Origin: Flavobacterium phragmitis
GTDB lineage: Bacteria > Bacteroidota > Bacteroidia > Flavobacteriales > Flavobacteriaceae
Reading direction: 5' to 3'
DNA length: 64,000 bases
NCBI RefSeq assembly: GCF_900112575.1
Contig: NZ_FOMH01000003.1
Coordinates: 248,001 to 312,000 of the forward strand
The position numbers and the translations under genes are program-made. Shown piece after piece: positions 45,544 through 54,900 of this stretch (positions are counted from its first letter, which is position 1; each line of letters begins with the position of its first letter). The notes under the pieces were generated by a model. It saw only the letters and a list, made by a program, of their open reading frames with translations. It ran no database searches and had not been told where the DNA came from.

Positions 45544-45588
45544 TTGGACTACCAAAAAAAAGTCCAACAATCCAAACAACCAGTCCAG
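45544..45588 (+). promoter_or_regulatory. Candidate MocR autoregulatory operator
   Basis: TTGGACT (45544-45550) and AGTCCAA (45561-45567) form a perfect inverted repeat, and a third AGTCCAG half-site (45582-45588) ends right before the ATG at 45589. The sites lie in what a TTG start at 45517 would make coding sequence, which argues for the later ATG. Binding by the adjacent regulator is inference. Confidence 0.45.
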
Positions 45589-47001
45589 ATGCTTCGTCCT
45601 TGGCCATTAGAAATTCAGCTTGACAAAAAATCCGATAAAGCGATTTACCTTCAAATTGCCGATGCAGTAATTGAGGCTATAAAAACAGGAAAATTAATTG
45701 GCGGAAATGCATTACCAGGAAGCAGACAACTGGCTGAATTATTGAAAGTCAACCGAAATACTGTTGTTGAAGCTTTGGATGTTTTAATTGCCGAGGGCTG
45801 GCTGATTTCTGTTGACAGAAAAGGAACTTTTGTTACACATCCGCTTCCACAGTTTTCTCCCGTTTCAGAAGATAAACAGGAATCGAAAACCATTATTGAA
45901 GAAACTAAAAGTTATCTGAGTTTTGATGACGGTCTTCCCGACAGCCGATTGGCACCAATGAATGATTTGGCAAGAGCCTACAGAGAATTGTTCAGCCGAA
46001 GATCACGCTGGCAGATTATGGGTTACAGCAGTGAATTAGGAAATCCTGAATTCAGAAAATCGATTGCCCAAATGCTGAATTTCAAACGTGGTATGCGTAT
46101 TTCTCACGATCAAATCTGCATTACCCGCGGCAGCCAGATGGCGATGTATCTTGCTTCACATTGTATTTTGGAAGCGGGAGATTTTGTTTTAATTGAAAAT
46201 CCGGGTTACAAACCTGCCTGGGAAACTTTTGAAAATGCGGGAGCAAAGCTACTTCCCGTAGATTTAGAACCCGACGGATTAGATATAAATCAGGTTGAAG
46301 AGTATCTGCTAAAGCATCCAAACATAAAAGCGATTTATGTAACACCGCATCATCAGTTTCCTACTACCGTAACTTTGTCTCTAAAAAAAAGATTAAAACT
46401 TATTGAATTATCCAATCAATATGGTTTTACGATTATTGAAGATGACTATGATAACGAGTTTCATTTTGGACAACGCCCAATTTTACCGCTTTCCAGTTAT
46501 TCAGCTTTAAAAAATTACATTTATATCGGCACTTTCAGTAAAATTGTGGCTCCTGCACTACGTATCGGTTACTTGGCAACTTCATCTGAAAACATTCAGA
46601 AAATAGCAAAACATCGAAAAATCATTGATGTTCAGGGCGATAATATTATGGAAGAAGCAGTTTTATACCTCATCAACGAAGGCAAAATAAAACGTCATCT
46701 TAAAAAAGCTACTCTTGTTTATAAAAGTAAAAGGGATTATTTTGAAAGTCTTTTAATTCAACATCTTCAAGGCAAAATTACTTTCACAAAACCGGAAGGT
46801 GGATTAGCATTTTGGATTGTTCCCAATTCTGAAATCAACGTTTTACAAGTTCATGAAAAACTAAAATTACAAGGAATTCAGATTATGAATCCAGAAAGAT
46901 TCAGCTTCAGCGAAACCATAAAAGGATTTCGTTTGGGATATGCTTCTCTTTCAGAAAAACAAATGGAAGAAGGGATTAAGGCGCTTGCTAAGCTTTTGTA
47001 A
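45589..47001 (+). CDS. MocR/PdxR-type transcription regulator
   Basis: A 470-residue regulator from the ATG at 45589 (MLRPWPLEIQLDKK); a TTG start at 45517 would add 24 residues of Gln/Lys-rich sequence across likely operator repeats. The GntR-type winged helix (about 15-80) has LPGSRQLAELLKVNRNTVVEALD. The aminotransferase class I domain has GLPDSRLAP, EDDYDNEFHF and the PLP Lys in YIGTFSKIVAPALRIGYL. It binds PLP and should control a small regulon. The PLP-homeostasis gene yggS lies about 600 bp downstream with a GGTCCA-containing site in front of it, so vitamin B6 homeostasis is a reasonable guess. Confidence 0.9.
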   Translation: MLRPWPLEIQLDKKSDKAIYLQIADAVIEAIKTGKLIGGNALPGSRQLAELLKVNRNTVVEALDVLIAEGWLISVDRKGTFVTHPLPQFSPVSEDKQESKTIIEETKSYLSFDDGLPDSRLAPMNDLARAYRELFSRRSRWQIMGYSSELGNPEFRKSIAQMLNFKRGMRISHDQICITRGSQMAMYLASHCILEAGDFVLIENPGYKPAWETFENAGAKLLPVDLEPDGLDINQVEEYLLKHPNIKAIYVTPHHQFPTTVTLSLKKRLKLIELSNQYGFTIIEDDYDNEFHFGQRPILPLSSYSALKNYIYIGTFSKIVAPALRIGYLATSSENIQKIAKHRKIIDVQGDNIMEEAVLYLINEGKIKRHLKKATLVYKSKRDYFESLLIQHLQGKITFTKPEGGLAFWIVPNSEINVLQVHEKLKLQGIQIMNPERFSFSETIKGFRLGYASLSEKQMEEGIKALAKLL

Positions 47002-47012
47002 AAAAGTTTTTT

Positions 47013-47195
47013 AAACACATAGAAACATAGTTTTGATGCTGTTGAAAGGCATTTCACTTGCAATAAAACACAGAGACTATGTGTTAAATGCTGTATCGTT
47101 TTTTTTAAACCTTATTCAGATAAAGCCCTTCGACTTCGCTCAGGGTGACATGATGTTTGTCTGGCTGAGCGGAGTCGAAGCCTTTCTATGTGTTT
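47013..47195. repeat. Composite inverted repeat element between convergent genes
   Basis: The outer arms AAACACATAGAAA (47013-47025) and TTTCTATGTGTTT (47183-47195) are perfect inverted copies of the end sequence found in the repeats at 8684 and 16571. Inside lie ACTATGTGTTA (47074-47084) and a second palindrome, CTTCGACTTCGCTCAG (47128-47143) with CTGAGCGGAGTCGAAG (47165-47180), one mismatch. The element therefore looks like one repeat inserted into another. It fills the gap between the MocR gene and the DUF2024 gene, where it may also act as terminator for both. Confidence 0.85.
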
Positions 47196-47204
47196 GAATC
47201 AAAT

Positions 47205-47468
47205 TTAATTACAGTTTTCCATTTCAATAATAGAAAACCCATTTTCCCGGATTTGGTTTTCAACTTCGATTGGTGCTTTATCAATGTGGCAGAAACGGCA
47301 TTCTTTAGACGATAAAGTCTGTCCTTCCTGCGCTACACTTTTTAGGTATATTTTACCATATTTATACACTTGTTCGGCATCATTGACATTTTCATCTACC
47401 AAAATATCAAAGTGCATTATTTTTCCATCTTTGCGGGTTACATAAGTATCCCAAACTGCTATTTTCAT
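47205..47468 (-). CDS. DUF2024 family protein
   Basis: An 87-residue soluble protein. The start MKIAVWDTYVTRKDGKIMHFDILV is the signature of DUF2024. A Cys pair follows in KECRFCHID (about 56-64) and could bind metal. The end is ENGFSIIEMENC. The function of the family is unknown. It is transcribed toward the composite repeat and is divergent from yggS with a 162-bp gap. Confidence 0.85.
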   Translation of the reverse strand: MKIAVWDTYVTRKDGKIMHFDILVDENVNDAEQVYKYGKIYLKSVAQEGQTLSSKECRFCHIDKAPIEVENQIRENGFSIIEMENCN

Positions 47469-47587
47469 TTTTTTTTAGTTTCTAAGTTACTAAGTCACTG
47501 AGTGGCTGAGTTTTATTGTTTTATGGTACAAATTTACGTTGGATCTGAAAGTTGAAAATCATCCAGTTTTTTCATTTTTTGAAAGAT

Positions 47588-47598
47588 ACTGGTCCAGT
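47588..47598 (+). promoter_or_regulatory. Short palindrome upstream of yggS
   Basis: ACTGGTCCAGT is a perfect 11-bp palindrome 32 bp before the yggS start. It shares the GTCCA core with the sites in front of the neighbouring MocR gene, so it may be an operator of that PLP-dependent regulator. This is a suggestion from position and similarity only. Confidence 0.3.
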
Positions 47599-47630
47599 AA
47601 AATTTTAAGAGTTAGAATTAATTTTACAGG

Positions 47631-48362
47631 ATGAAAAATGAGATAATTTTTAATTTACTAAAGGTGCATCAGCGTATCGAAAATGCCTGTAAAACTTCTG
47701 GACGAAATCCTGCCGATGTTCAGCTTTTACTAGCTACTAAAACCGTTCCAGCAGACCGAATCAGAATTGCTATTGAAGCGGGTGAAACTTTAATGGGCGA
47801 AAACAAAATGCAGGAATTACGGGATAAAGATTCCGAATTGAAACATCTTCCTATCGAACGTCACTTTATTGGACATCTTCAAACGAATAAAGTAAAAGAT
47901 GTTCTGAAATATGTAAGTTGTATTCAATCTCTCGACCGCTTGAATCTGGCAGAAGAATTAAACAAACAGCTTCTAAATCAAAATAGAAAACTGGATGTTT
48001 TTGTACAGGTGAATACTTCTTATGAAGAAAGTAAATTCGGTCTAGAACCTTCAACTGTTTTGGATTTCATCAAAAAAATAAAATCATACGAGACTTTAAA
48101 CATTAAAGGTTTAATGACGATTGGTTTATTGGATGTTGAGAAAGAAAAAATGATTCCGTCCTTAAGACTTTTAAGAACGATTCGGGATGAAATTTATAAA
48201 GAAGGAATTGAAGGTTTACAAGATTTAAAACTTTCTATGGGAATGTCTCAGGATTTGGAACTTGCGATTGCAGAAGGTTCCAACATGGTTAGAATTGGTA
48301 CTTCGATTTTTGGAAACCGCTTTCTCGGAAAAGAAATCTGGAACGAAAACATTACAGAATAA
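47631..48362 (+). CDS. yggS: PLP-homeostasis protein (YggS/PLPBP family)
   Basis: A 243-residue protein with the alanine-racemase N-terminal barrel fold. The PLP lysine is Lys37 in LLATKTVP. Further family motifs are GENKMQEL (about 77-84), RHFIGHLQTNKVK (about 97-109), MTIGLL, LSMGMSQDLELAIAEGSNMVRIGTSIFG (about 200-227). These proteins bind PLP without a known catalytic activity and keep vitamin B6 and amino-acid pools balanced. A short palindrome with a GTCCA core lies 32 bp upstream. The AAA ATPase gene follows after 29 bp on the same strand. Confidence 0.93.
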   Translation: MKNEIIFNLLKVHQRIENACKTSGRNPADVQLLLATKTVPADRIRIAIEAGETLMGENKMQELRDKDSELKHLPIERHFIGHLQTNKVKDVLKYVSCIQSLDRLNLAEELNKQLLNQNRKLDVFVQVNTSYEESKFGLEPSTVLDFIKKIKSYETLNIKGLMTIGLLDVEKEKMIPSLRLLRTIRDEIYKEGIEGLQDLKLSMGMSQDLELAIAEGSNMVRIGTSIFGNRFLGKEIWNENITE

Positions 48363-48391
48363 AACTTAATTTTGCTGAAAATATACCGCAG

Positions 48392-49096
48392 ATGAATCTG
48401 AATGATCTTACCGTAAACGATACCGAAAAAATTGCTTTAGACGATTTGTTCTTTAGTGATGAAAACAAAACTGCTTTATTACAGATTATCAAAGAACACC
48501 AATATATCGAAGAGCTTAAAAAGTATAATCTTAAAGTGGATAATAAAATTCTGTTGCACGGAAGTTCTGGCTGTGGCAAAACGACAACCGCAAAAGCAAT
48601 TGCTCATACATTAAATAAAAAAATCATTATTGTTAACCTCAGCACCGTAATCGATTCCAGAATTGGCGAAACTTCTAAAAACTTAAAAGCAATTTTTGAT
48701 AAGGCCATTCGCGAAAGAGCCGTTTTATTTTTAGATGAGTTTGATCAAATCGGAAAAAGTCGTGACAGCGATGATAAAGATGTTGGAGAAATGCGTCGTT
48801 TGGTCAACACAATAATTCAGCTTTTTGATTATTTCCCTGCTGATAGTTTATTGATTTGTGCTACCAATCATTACGAAATTATTGACAGCGCTTTGCTCCG
48901 AAGATTTCAACTTCGTTTGAAATATGAAATGCCTGCAGACGATCAACTGAATGTTTATTATGATAAAATTTTGAGCTTATTCCCATCTGAATATCAAAAC
49001 ATCGAAAGGCATTATGCAATTTCTTACGCCGAAGCTTTGGATTATATACATACCACAATGAAAAAGCAGATTATTGCATCATTAGAATCCAGATAA
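48392..49096 (+). CDS. AAA family ATPase
   Basis: A 234-residue single-domain AAA ATPase. Walker A is GSSGCGKTTT (57-66), Walker B is VLFLDEFD (111-118), a sensor-1 Asn is in ICATNHYE, and an arginine-finger-type segment LLRRFQLR follows. There is no protease or membrane domain. The nearest relatives by pattern are FtsH/SpoVK-like AAA modules. The substrate is unknown. It is probably co-transcribed with yggS (gap 29 bp). Confidence 0.87.
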   Translation: MNLNDLTVNDTEKIALDDLFFSDENKTALLQIIKEHQYIEELKKYNLKVDNKILLHGSSGCGKTTTAKAIAHTLNKKIIIVNLSTVIDSRIGETSKNLKAIFDKAIRERAVLFLDEFDQIGKSRDSDDKDVGEMRRLVNTIIQLFDYFPADSLLICATNHYEIIDSALLRRFQLRLKYEMPADDQLNVYYDKILSLFPSEYQNIERHYAISYAEALDYIHTTMKKQIIASLESR

Positions 49097-49119
49097 AAAT
49101 TTGATAGAGTTTTTTATTT

Positions 49120-49393
49120 GCCACGACCCGAGCGATAGCGAACAGGCGAAGCAATTACACAAATTTCCACGAATTAATTTATGAAAATTGGTGCAATTTG
49201 TGGTTAAAAAATAATTACACCGTTTTTTGTTTAAATATAACTATTAGGCTTTAACCAAATTTATGCTTTTGGCTAAAGCCCTATTCTGTGAATTTATTTG
49301 TTAATCTCCAGCTAAAGCTGGAGGCAATTAGCTTTTTAATTTGTGAAAATTTGTGTAATTGCTTCGCCTGTTCGCTATCGCTCGGGTTGTGGC
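49120..49393. repeat. Large nested palindromic element in the 411-bp gap 49097-49507
   Basis: The arms 49120-49166 and 49347-49393 are 47-bp inverted copies with a single mismatch (start GCCACGACCCGAGCGATAGC). Between them sit at least two smaller hairpins: GGCTTTAACCAAA with TTTGGCTAAAGCC (near 49233-49282), and CTCCAGCTAAAGCTGGAG (49306-49323). There is no ORF. The layout resembles the palindrome at 21754-21923 in design but not in sequence. It lies between the AAA ATPase gene and the convergent GT2 gene. Confidence 0.93.
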
Positions 49394-49435
49394 TAAAAAA
49401 TAATTCACACCTAAGAAACACATTTAAAATAAAAA

Positions 49436-49462
49436 ACCCGCTGTAAAAATTTTACAACGGGT
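49436..49462 (-). terminator. Terminator of the GT2 gene
   Basis: ACCCGCTGTAAAA and TTTTACAACGGGT (49436-49462) form a stem with one internal mismatch; the A run to the left is a U run on the minus strand. It lies about 45 bp after the glycosyltransferase stop codon. Confidence 0.7.
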
Positions 49463-49507
49463 AATTTTCTTGGGTGGAGTTTTATATAGAAATATAGTGT
49501 ACAAATT

Positions 49508-50953
49508 TTATAAACCTCTTGTCAACCAGCCTTTTTTGTTTGCTGTTGCAATGGCGTAAGGTGCAATCCAGAATAAACTGAAAGTGTAGAAAACACTGTA
49601 TGAATACGCCCAGAAAGACTCAGCCAAATTGTATCTTTTTGCATAGAACAACATTGAAAAGCTTGAGAAAATTAAAATGGCCAAGAATGTTGAACTTATG
49701 AATAATATTGGATGAACTGCAATAAAATAAAACATAAACAAGATAAAAGGATAGGTCATTGCGATTTTAAAGAACTGATTTGCAAAAAGCATTCTTGCTC
49801 CAAATTTTGATCCTTTTCTAAAATCTTTGAAAACATATTTTGCCATCATCAGGTTTTCACGAACGTTACTTCTCGCCCATCTTATGAACATTTTATATAA
49901 TCCTTTGTATTCTTCAGGAACGTTAGTCAATACCACTGCGTTTCTTTGGAATTTAACTTCAAAACCTTGTTTCAAAATCATATTTGTCAAAGCACGATCT
50001 TCTCCAATATCTGATGGCTCGCCCATAAAAGTCTGGTTGATCCATTCTGGAAGACAGTTGAAAACTGCATCCCTTTTATACGCTGCCAAAGCTCCTGGTG
50101 TACATAATACAGATCCTAATTCGCTTTCTGCAGAACGCTGGAATTCAAAACTCATTACGAAACTTACATTCAGCATTTTTGGTAAAATAGCCGATTTGTT
50201 GTTTAAAACCTGAACGTTTCCTGCAACAGCTCCGCATTTTTTGTTTACCACAAACGGACTAACTAAGTTTCTTAAAGTATCTTTTTTCACAATAGAATCA
50301 CTGTCAACCGTGACAAAGATTTCTCCTGTTCCCAGTTTAAAACCTCTGTACAAGGCCTGACGTTTCCCTTGATTTTTTGGTTGTTGGAAAATCGTTACAC
50401 GATCTCCTAATTTTGCTTTTGCTTCCTGCATCCAGTACCAGGTATCATCTTTACTACCATCGTCAATCGCTAAAAGCTGTAATTTTTCTGCTGGATAATC
50501 GCTGTCTGCAAGACTTAATAAAGTATCCCAAACCAATTTTCCTTCGTTGTATGCTGGAACTATAATCGTACAAGTTGGCAATAAATCATCTGAAACTGAT
50601 TCGATTGCTTTGTATCTTAAGTACAAATAAGAACTGTAAAGGAAAACTCCCGTTTGATAAAAGAATAAAATAGTCGTGATGATTAAAAATGGTAATCCCC
50701 AAGTCGAAGCGATTCTTTCAAAATGAAATTGCTCGAAATCGTCTTGTAAAAGATATACTGCATATACTCCTGCCAGCATTAGCACAAATGTCCCAATAAG
50801 AACGGCTAATCCAAACGGACTTGTTGGTCTTTCTACGTGTATTTTTGTTGATTTTTCTTTAGTTCCGAAAATAGAACCGTTTACTGATTTTCCACTGATA
50901 GCTGTACTACCATTAGAATAAAATTGTTCTGAGATAAATGTTTCGCTTTCCAT
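49508..50953 (-). CDS. Membrane glycosyltransferase family 2 (polysaccharide-synthase-like)
   Basis: A 481-residue enzyme. Two transmembrane helices (about 48-70 and 87-112) precede the GT-A domain with IVPAYNEG (131-138), IDDGSKDD (163-170), the DxD-type VDSDS near residue 217 and GEDRALT near residue 317. A segment MFIRWARSNVRE stands where processive synthases have QxxRW, with Met in place of Gln. Three further helices follow (about 390-470). The architecture resembles NodC/hyaluronan/chitin-synthase-like enzymes that polymerise and export a glycan, but product and processivity are open. It is monocistronic. Confidence 0.83.
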   Translation of the reverse strand: MESETFISEQFYSNGSTAISGKSVNGSIFGTKEKSTKIHVERPTSPFGLAVLIGTFVLMLAGVYAVYLLQDDFEQFHFERIASTWGLPFLIITTILFFYQTGVFLYSSYLYLRYKAIESVSDDLLPTCTIIVPAYNEGKLVWDTLLSLADSDYPAEKLQLLAIDDGSKDDTWYWMQEAKAKLGDRVTIFQQPKNQGKRQALYRGFKLGTGEIFVTVDSDSIVKKDTLRNLVSPFVVNKKCGAVAGNVQVLNNKSAILPKMLNVSFVMSFEFQRSAESELGSVLCTPGALAAYKRDAVFNCLPEWINQTFMGEPSDIGEDRALTNMILKQGFEVKFQRNAVVLTNVPEEYKGLYKMFIRWARSNVRENLMMAKYVFKDFRKGSKFGARMLFANQFFKIAMTYPFILFMFYFIAVHPILFISSTFLAILIFSSFSMLFYAKRYNLAESFWAYSYSVFYTFSLFWIAPYAIATANKKGWLTRGL

Positions 50954-51461
50954 GCTTATACTCCTTATTTGATTGCTTAATTATGGCTTTTAGTAAAATC
51001 TTTTCTTTCTGCTTTATTGTTGCTCGTATGGAGAGAACAATAAAAAAACAAACTCATCAAAGATTTTGACATAAACACAATTTGCAACTGGCGTGCCAAT
51101 ACGGTTTAAAGCTGGTATAGAGCATTTTATAAAAAAGAGGTGCAAAAATAGTGTATAATTATTTTACACTTTGTGGATACAGTAAACAACAAATGGTGCT
51201 TCTTTAGATAAAAAAAAGGCATTATTAAAAGGGATTCAAAGAGATTGGGTTCTCATTTTACTGACTTATTTCATCAGCATACTGCAAGAATATAGTAAAC
51301 GTATTTTTTAAAATAAAATTGCATCCATTTATGAAAACCTATTTTAAACGTTTAAATATTTTGATTTGAGAAAAACATTCTTCCTAAAAAAACGGGAAAT
51401 CTGACCGAAAAAAGTTAAATTTATCGAAATAAATATAACCCTAAATTGAGAATATAAGAAA
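50954..51461. other. 508-bp divergent intergenic region
   Basis: An AT-rich spacer between the minus-strand GT2 gene and the plus-strand response regulator. TATTTTTG on the minus strand (51150-51143) fits the -7 consensus TAnnTTTG and would give a long GT2 leader of about 190 nt, but no TTG is well placed. ACACTTTGTGGATACAG and TTTAAACGTTTAAA-like palindromic words occur near 51166-51182 and 51343-51356. No ORF or RNA gene was recognised. Confidence 0.4.
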
Positions 51462-51911
51462 ATGAATACAGAGCGCTATAATCTTTTACTCGCTGATGAC
51501 GATGATGATGACTGCCTTTTCTTTAAAGAAGCTCTCGACGAAACCTCAATTAACGCTGCTCTTTCTATAGTGCACGATGGAGTACAATTGATGGATTATT
51601 TAAAAACCAACAGTTCGAATAATTTTCCAGATGTACTTTTTCTTGATTTAAACATGCCTAGAAAAAATGGCATAGAATGTCTAGCAGAAATCAAAGCAGA
51701 TGAAAAACTAAAAAATCTGCCCGTCATTATTTTTTCGACTTCATTAGACAGCGAAATTGTAAACAACTTATATAAAAATGGCGCTTCCTATTATATTCGA
51801 AAACCAGGTGATTTTTCTAAATTGAAAAAGGTAATCGAAATTGCCCTGACTACAGCATCTGAGAATAATTTCAGACAGCCCGAAAGAGCTCATTTTATCC
51901 TGCAACCTTAA
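51462..51911 (+). CDS. Single-domain response regulator (Rcp1-like)
   Basis: A 149-residue stand-alone receiver. The acidic cluster ADDDDDD (11-17) supplies metal-binding residues, Asp62 in VLFLDLNMPRKNG is the phospho-acceptor, and Lys in YIRKPGD is the conserved lysine. No output domain is present. The pattern matches the receivers that pair with phytochrome-like or multi-PAS kinases. It lies 12 bp ahead of such a kinase and is clearly its partner. Confidence 0.92.
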   Translation: MNTERYNLLLADDDDDDCLFFKEALDETSINAALSIVHDGVQLMDYLKTNSSNNFPDVLFLDLNMPRKNGIECLAEIKADEKLKNLPVIIFSTSLDSEIVNNLYKNGASYYIRKPGDFSKLKKVIEIALTTASENNFRQPERAHFILQP

Positions 51912-51923
51912 ATCTTCTTTGGA

Positions 51924-54900
51924 ATGAACCACAACAAAAAAGAACATTATTTTCTTTCCGATGGTGGAGAAATGGGAAGTTTAATACGTTCTGCAGATTG
52001 GAGCAAAACTCCTTTAGGCAATCCAGAGAAATGGCCACAAAGTCTAAAAACAATGACCGCAATGATGCTTGGCAATCCTTTTGGGATGTACATTGCGTGG
52101 GGCAAAAATTATACGCAGTTGTACAATGATGCTTTCCGTCCAATTTTGGGTGTTTCAAAACATCCCGACGCTTTAGGAGGAAGTGCTCAAAATACCTTTA
52201 CTGAAATCTGGGATACTATTGGCCCAATGTTCGCCGATGTTATGAAAGGCAAGGCAGTAAGTTTTCCTGATTTTAAAGTTTCAATGAATCGAAATGGTTA
52301 TCCAGAAGACTGCTTTTTTGATTTTTCGTACAGCCCAATCAAAATAGAAGACGGTTCTGTCGGTGGTATTTTAGTTACTGTAATAGAAACCACCGAAAAG
52401 AAAATTGTTGCAGATGCCTTACAGGAAAGTAACGCGCGATTCGTTAACAATATTATGCAGGCTCCTGTTGCGATGTGTATTTTTAGAGGAGAAAATCATG
52501 TAATTGAAATTGCCAACGAACAAATGATTCAGCTTTGGGGTACAACAGCAGAAAATATTATCAATAAACCAATTTTTGAAACTCTGCCAGAATTAGAGAA
52601 ACAAGGCTTGGGCGAAATTCTCCACAACGTTTTTACAACAGGCAAAAAAAATACAACCGATGAACTTTTTATCCAGCTTAACAGAAACGGACAAACCGAA
52701 AATACTTATGTCAATTTTGTTTACGAAGCCCTTAGAGAAGCTGACGGAACAATTTCGGGAGTTGCCACAATTGCAACCGAAGTAACGGCACAAGTTTTGG
52801 CACGTTCTAAAGTGGAAGAAAGCGAACAAAAAATACGTCAACTGGTAGAAAATGCACCTTTTCCTATCGCGGTTTATGTTGGTAAAGAAATGCGTATCGA
52901 ATTGGCCAATGATTCTATTATAAAAGTTTGGGGGAAAGGTCCTGACGTGATTGGAAAAACATATACAGAACTTCTTCCTGAACTAAAGGATGAGCCTATC
53001 TTCAAGCAAGTACAAACCGTATACGAAACTGGCGAATCTTTTCATTCTAAAAACAGTGAAATTAATCTGATAGTAGACAATGTCTTAAAAACTTCTTATT
53101 TTGATTACAGCTTTACTCCTCTTTACGACATTTCTGGAAAAGTATATGCCGTAATGAATACCGGAGTGGAAATAACCGATATATTTTTGGCCAAACAAAA
53201 AATTGAAGAAAGCGATAAACGTTTCCGTAATACCGTAAAACAAGCGCCTGTTGGAATTACAATTCTTCGCGGACCAGAATATGTGGTTGAAATGGCAAAC
53301 GAAGCTTATTTAAAACTTGTTGACAGGCAAGAAGATACTTTTGTTGGCAGACCTTTATACGATTCACTCCCAGAAGTAAAAGATACTGTAAGCGCCTTGC
53401 TTGATGGTGTATTAAATACCGGAATTCCATTTCATGGAAATGAGGTTCCGGTTCCAATAAAACGATACGGGAAAATTGAAACCTGTTATTTTGATTTTCT
53501 TTATCATCCTTTAAAGGAAGAAAATGGAACTATTTCAGGTATTTTAGTAACCGCTACAGAAGTAAGCGAAAAAGTCGAAGCCCGTAAAAAAATCGAGCTA
53601 AACGAAGACCGTCTTAAAATTGTGGTCGAAGCCAGCGAATTGGGTACTTGGGAACTCAATGTAAAAACCCGAAATCCAATTTATTCTAAAAGATATCTCG
53701 AAATTATAGGCGGTTATACCGAAGATGTTTCGTTAACGCATGAAGAATTGCTGGCACATCTTCATCCTGATGATGTACATATCAGAAATAGAAGTTTTAA
53801 AGAAGCATTAACTTCTGGATTTCTACATTATGAAGCACGTGTAATCTGGAAAGACAAATCAATACATTGGGTCGAAGGAAAAGGTAAAGTTTTTTATGAT
53901 GAAAATAATGAACCTTCAAAATTGATTGGAACTGTTAGAGATATTACAGAAGAAAAAAAATACCAGCAGAAAATTGAAGAAAGCGAGAAGAAACTACGCA
54001 ATCTTATCATGAAGTCGCCTGTGCCAAAAGCAATTTTGCGTGGCAATGACTTTGTAATCGAAATGGCCAATTTTGTGCTGTTAGATAATATCTGGAAAAA
54101 AGAAGAAGCTGATGTTCAAGGGAAAAAACTATTAGAATTATTTCCAGAATTAGAAAAACAGAAATATGCCACATTACTGAAACAGGTTTATGAAACTGGA
54201 AAAGTGTATGCCGAATCAGAATCACTTCTTTATATCGAAAATGAAGACAGTCAATTTTATGTAGATTTTGAATTTGCCCCGCTCCGCGAAAGTGATGATT
54301 CTATTTCGGGAGTCAGAATGACACTTATTGATGTTACTGAAAAAGTCGAAACCCGAAAAAAAATCGAAGAAAGCGAAATGCGATTCCGTTCTCTTACGGA
54401 AAGTATTCCGCAGTTAATTTGGGAAACCAATGCTGAAGGAAATGCTTTATTTACTTCTGGAAAATGGCTGGAATATACCGGAATTCAACCTGGTACTGAA
54501 GGTTCCTGGGAAGCCATGATCCATCCAGACGATTTTCAAGAAAATATCAGAATCTGGCAAAATGCGCTTAAAACGGGCGAAATGTATCGCTGTGATGTAA
54601 GAATGCGCAGAAAAGACGGAAACTACCGTTGGCACACTGTAATTGGAGAACCTGTTTACAATATTGAAAATAAAATTATAAAATGGGTAGGTGCCTTTAC
54701 GGATATTCATACCGAAAAAGCGTTTACGCACGAACTGGAACAGCAAGTTACAGCTCGAACAAGGGAATTAATTCAGATTAACGAATCGCTCCGAAAAAGT
54801 GAAGAACGTTATCATTTAATGGTTGAAGAGATTCAGGAATATGCTATTATATACCTCAACCGAGATGGTATAATTGAAAACTGGAATGTTGGAGCCGAAA

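Noticed and set aside
45517..45588. TTG start for the second MocR gene
   Set aside because: The extra residues are low-complexity and their DNA carries operator-like inverted repeats; the ATG at 45589 is preferred.
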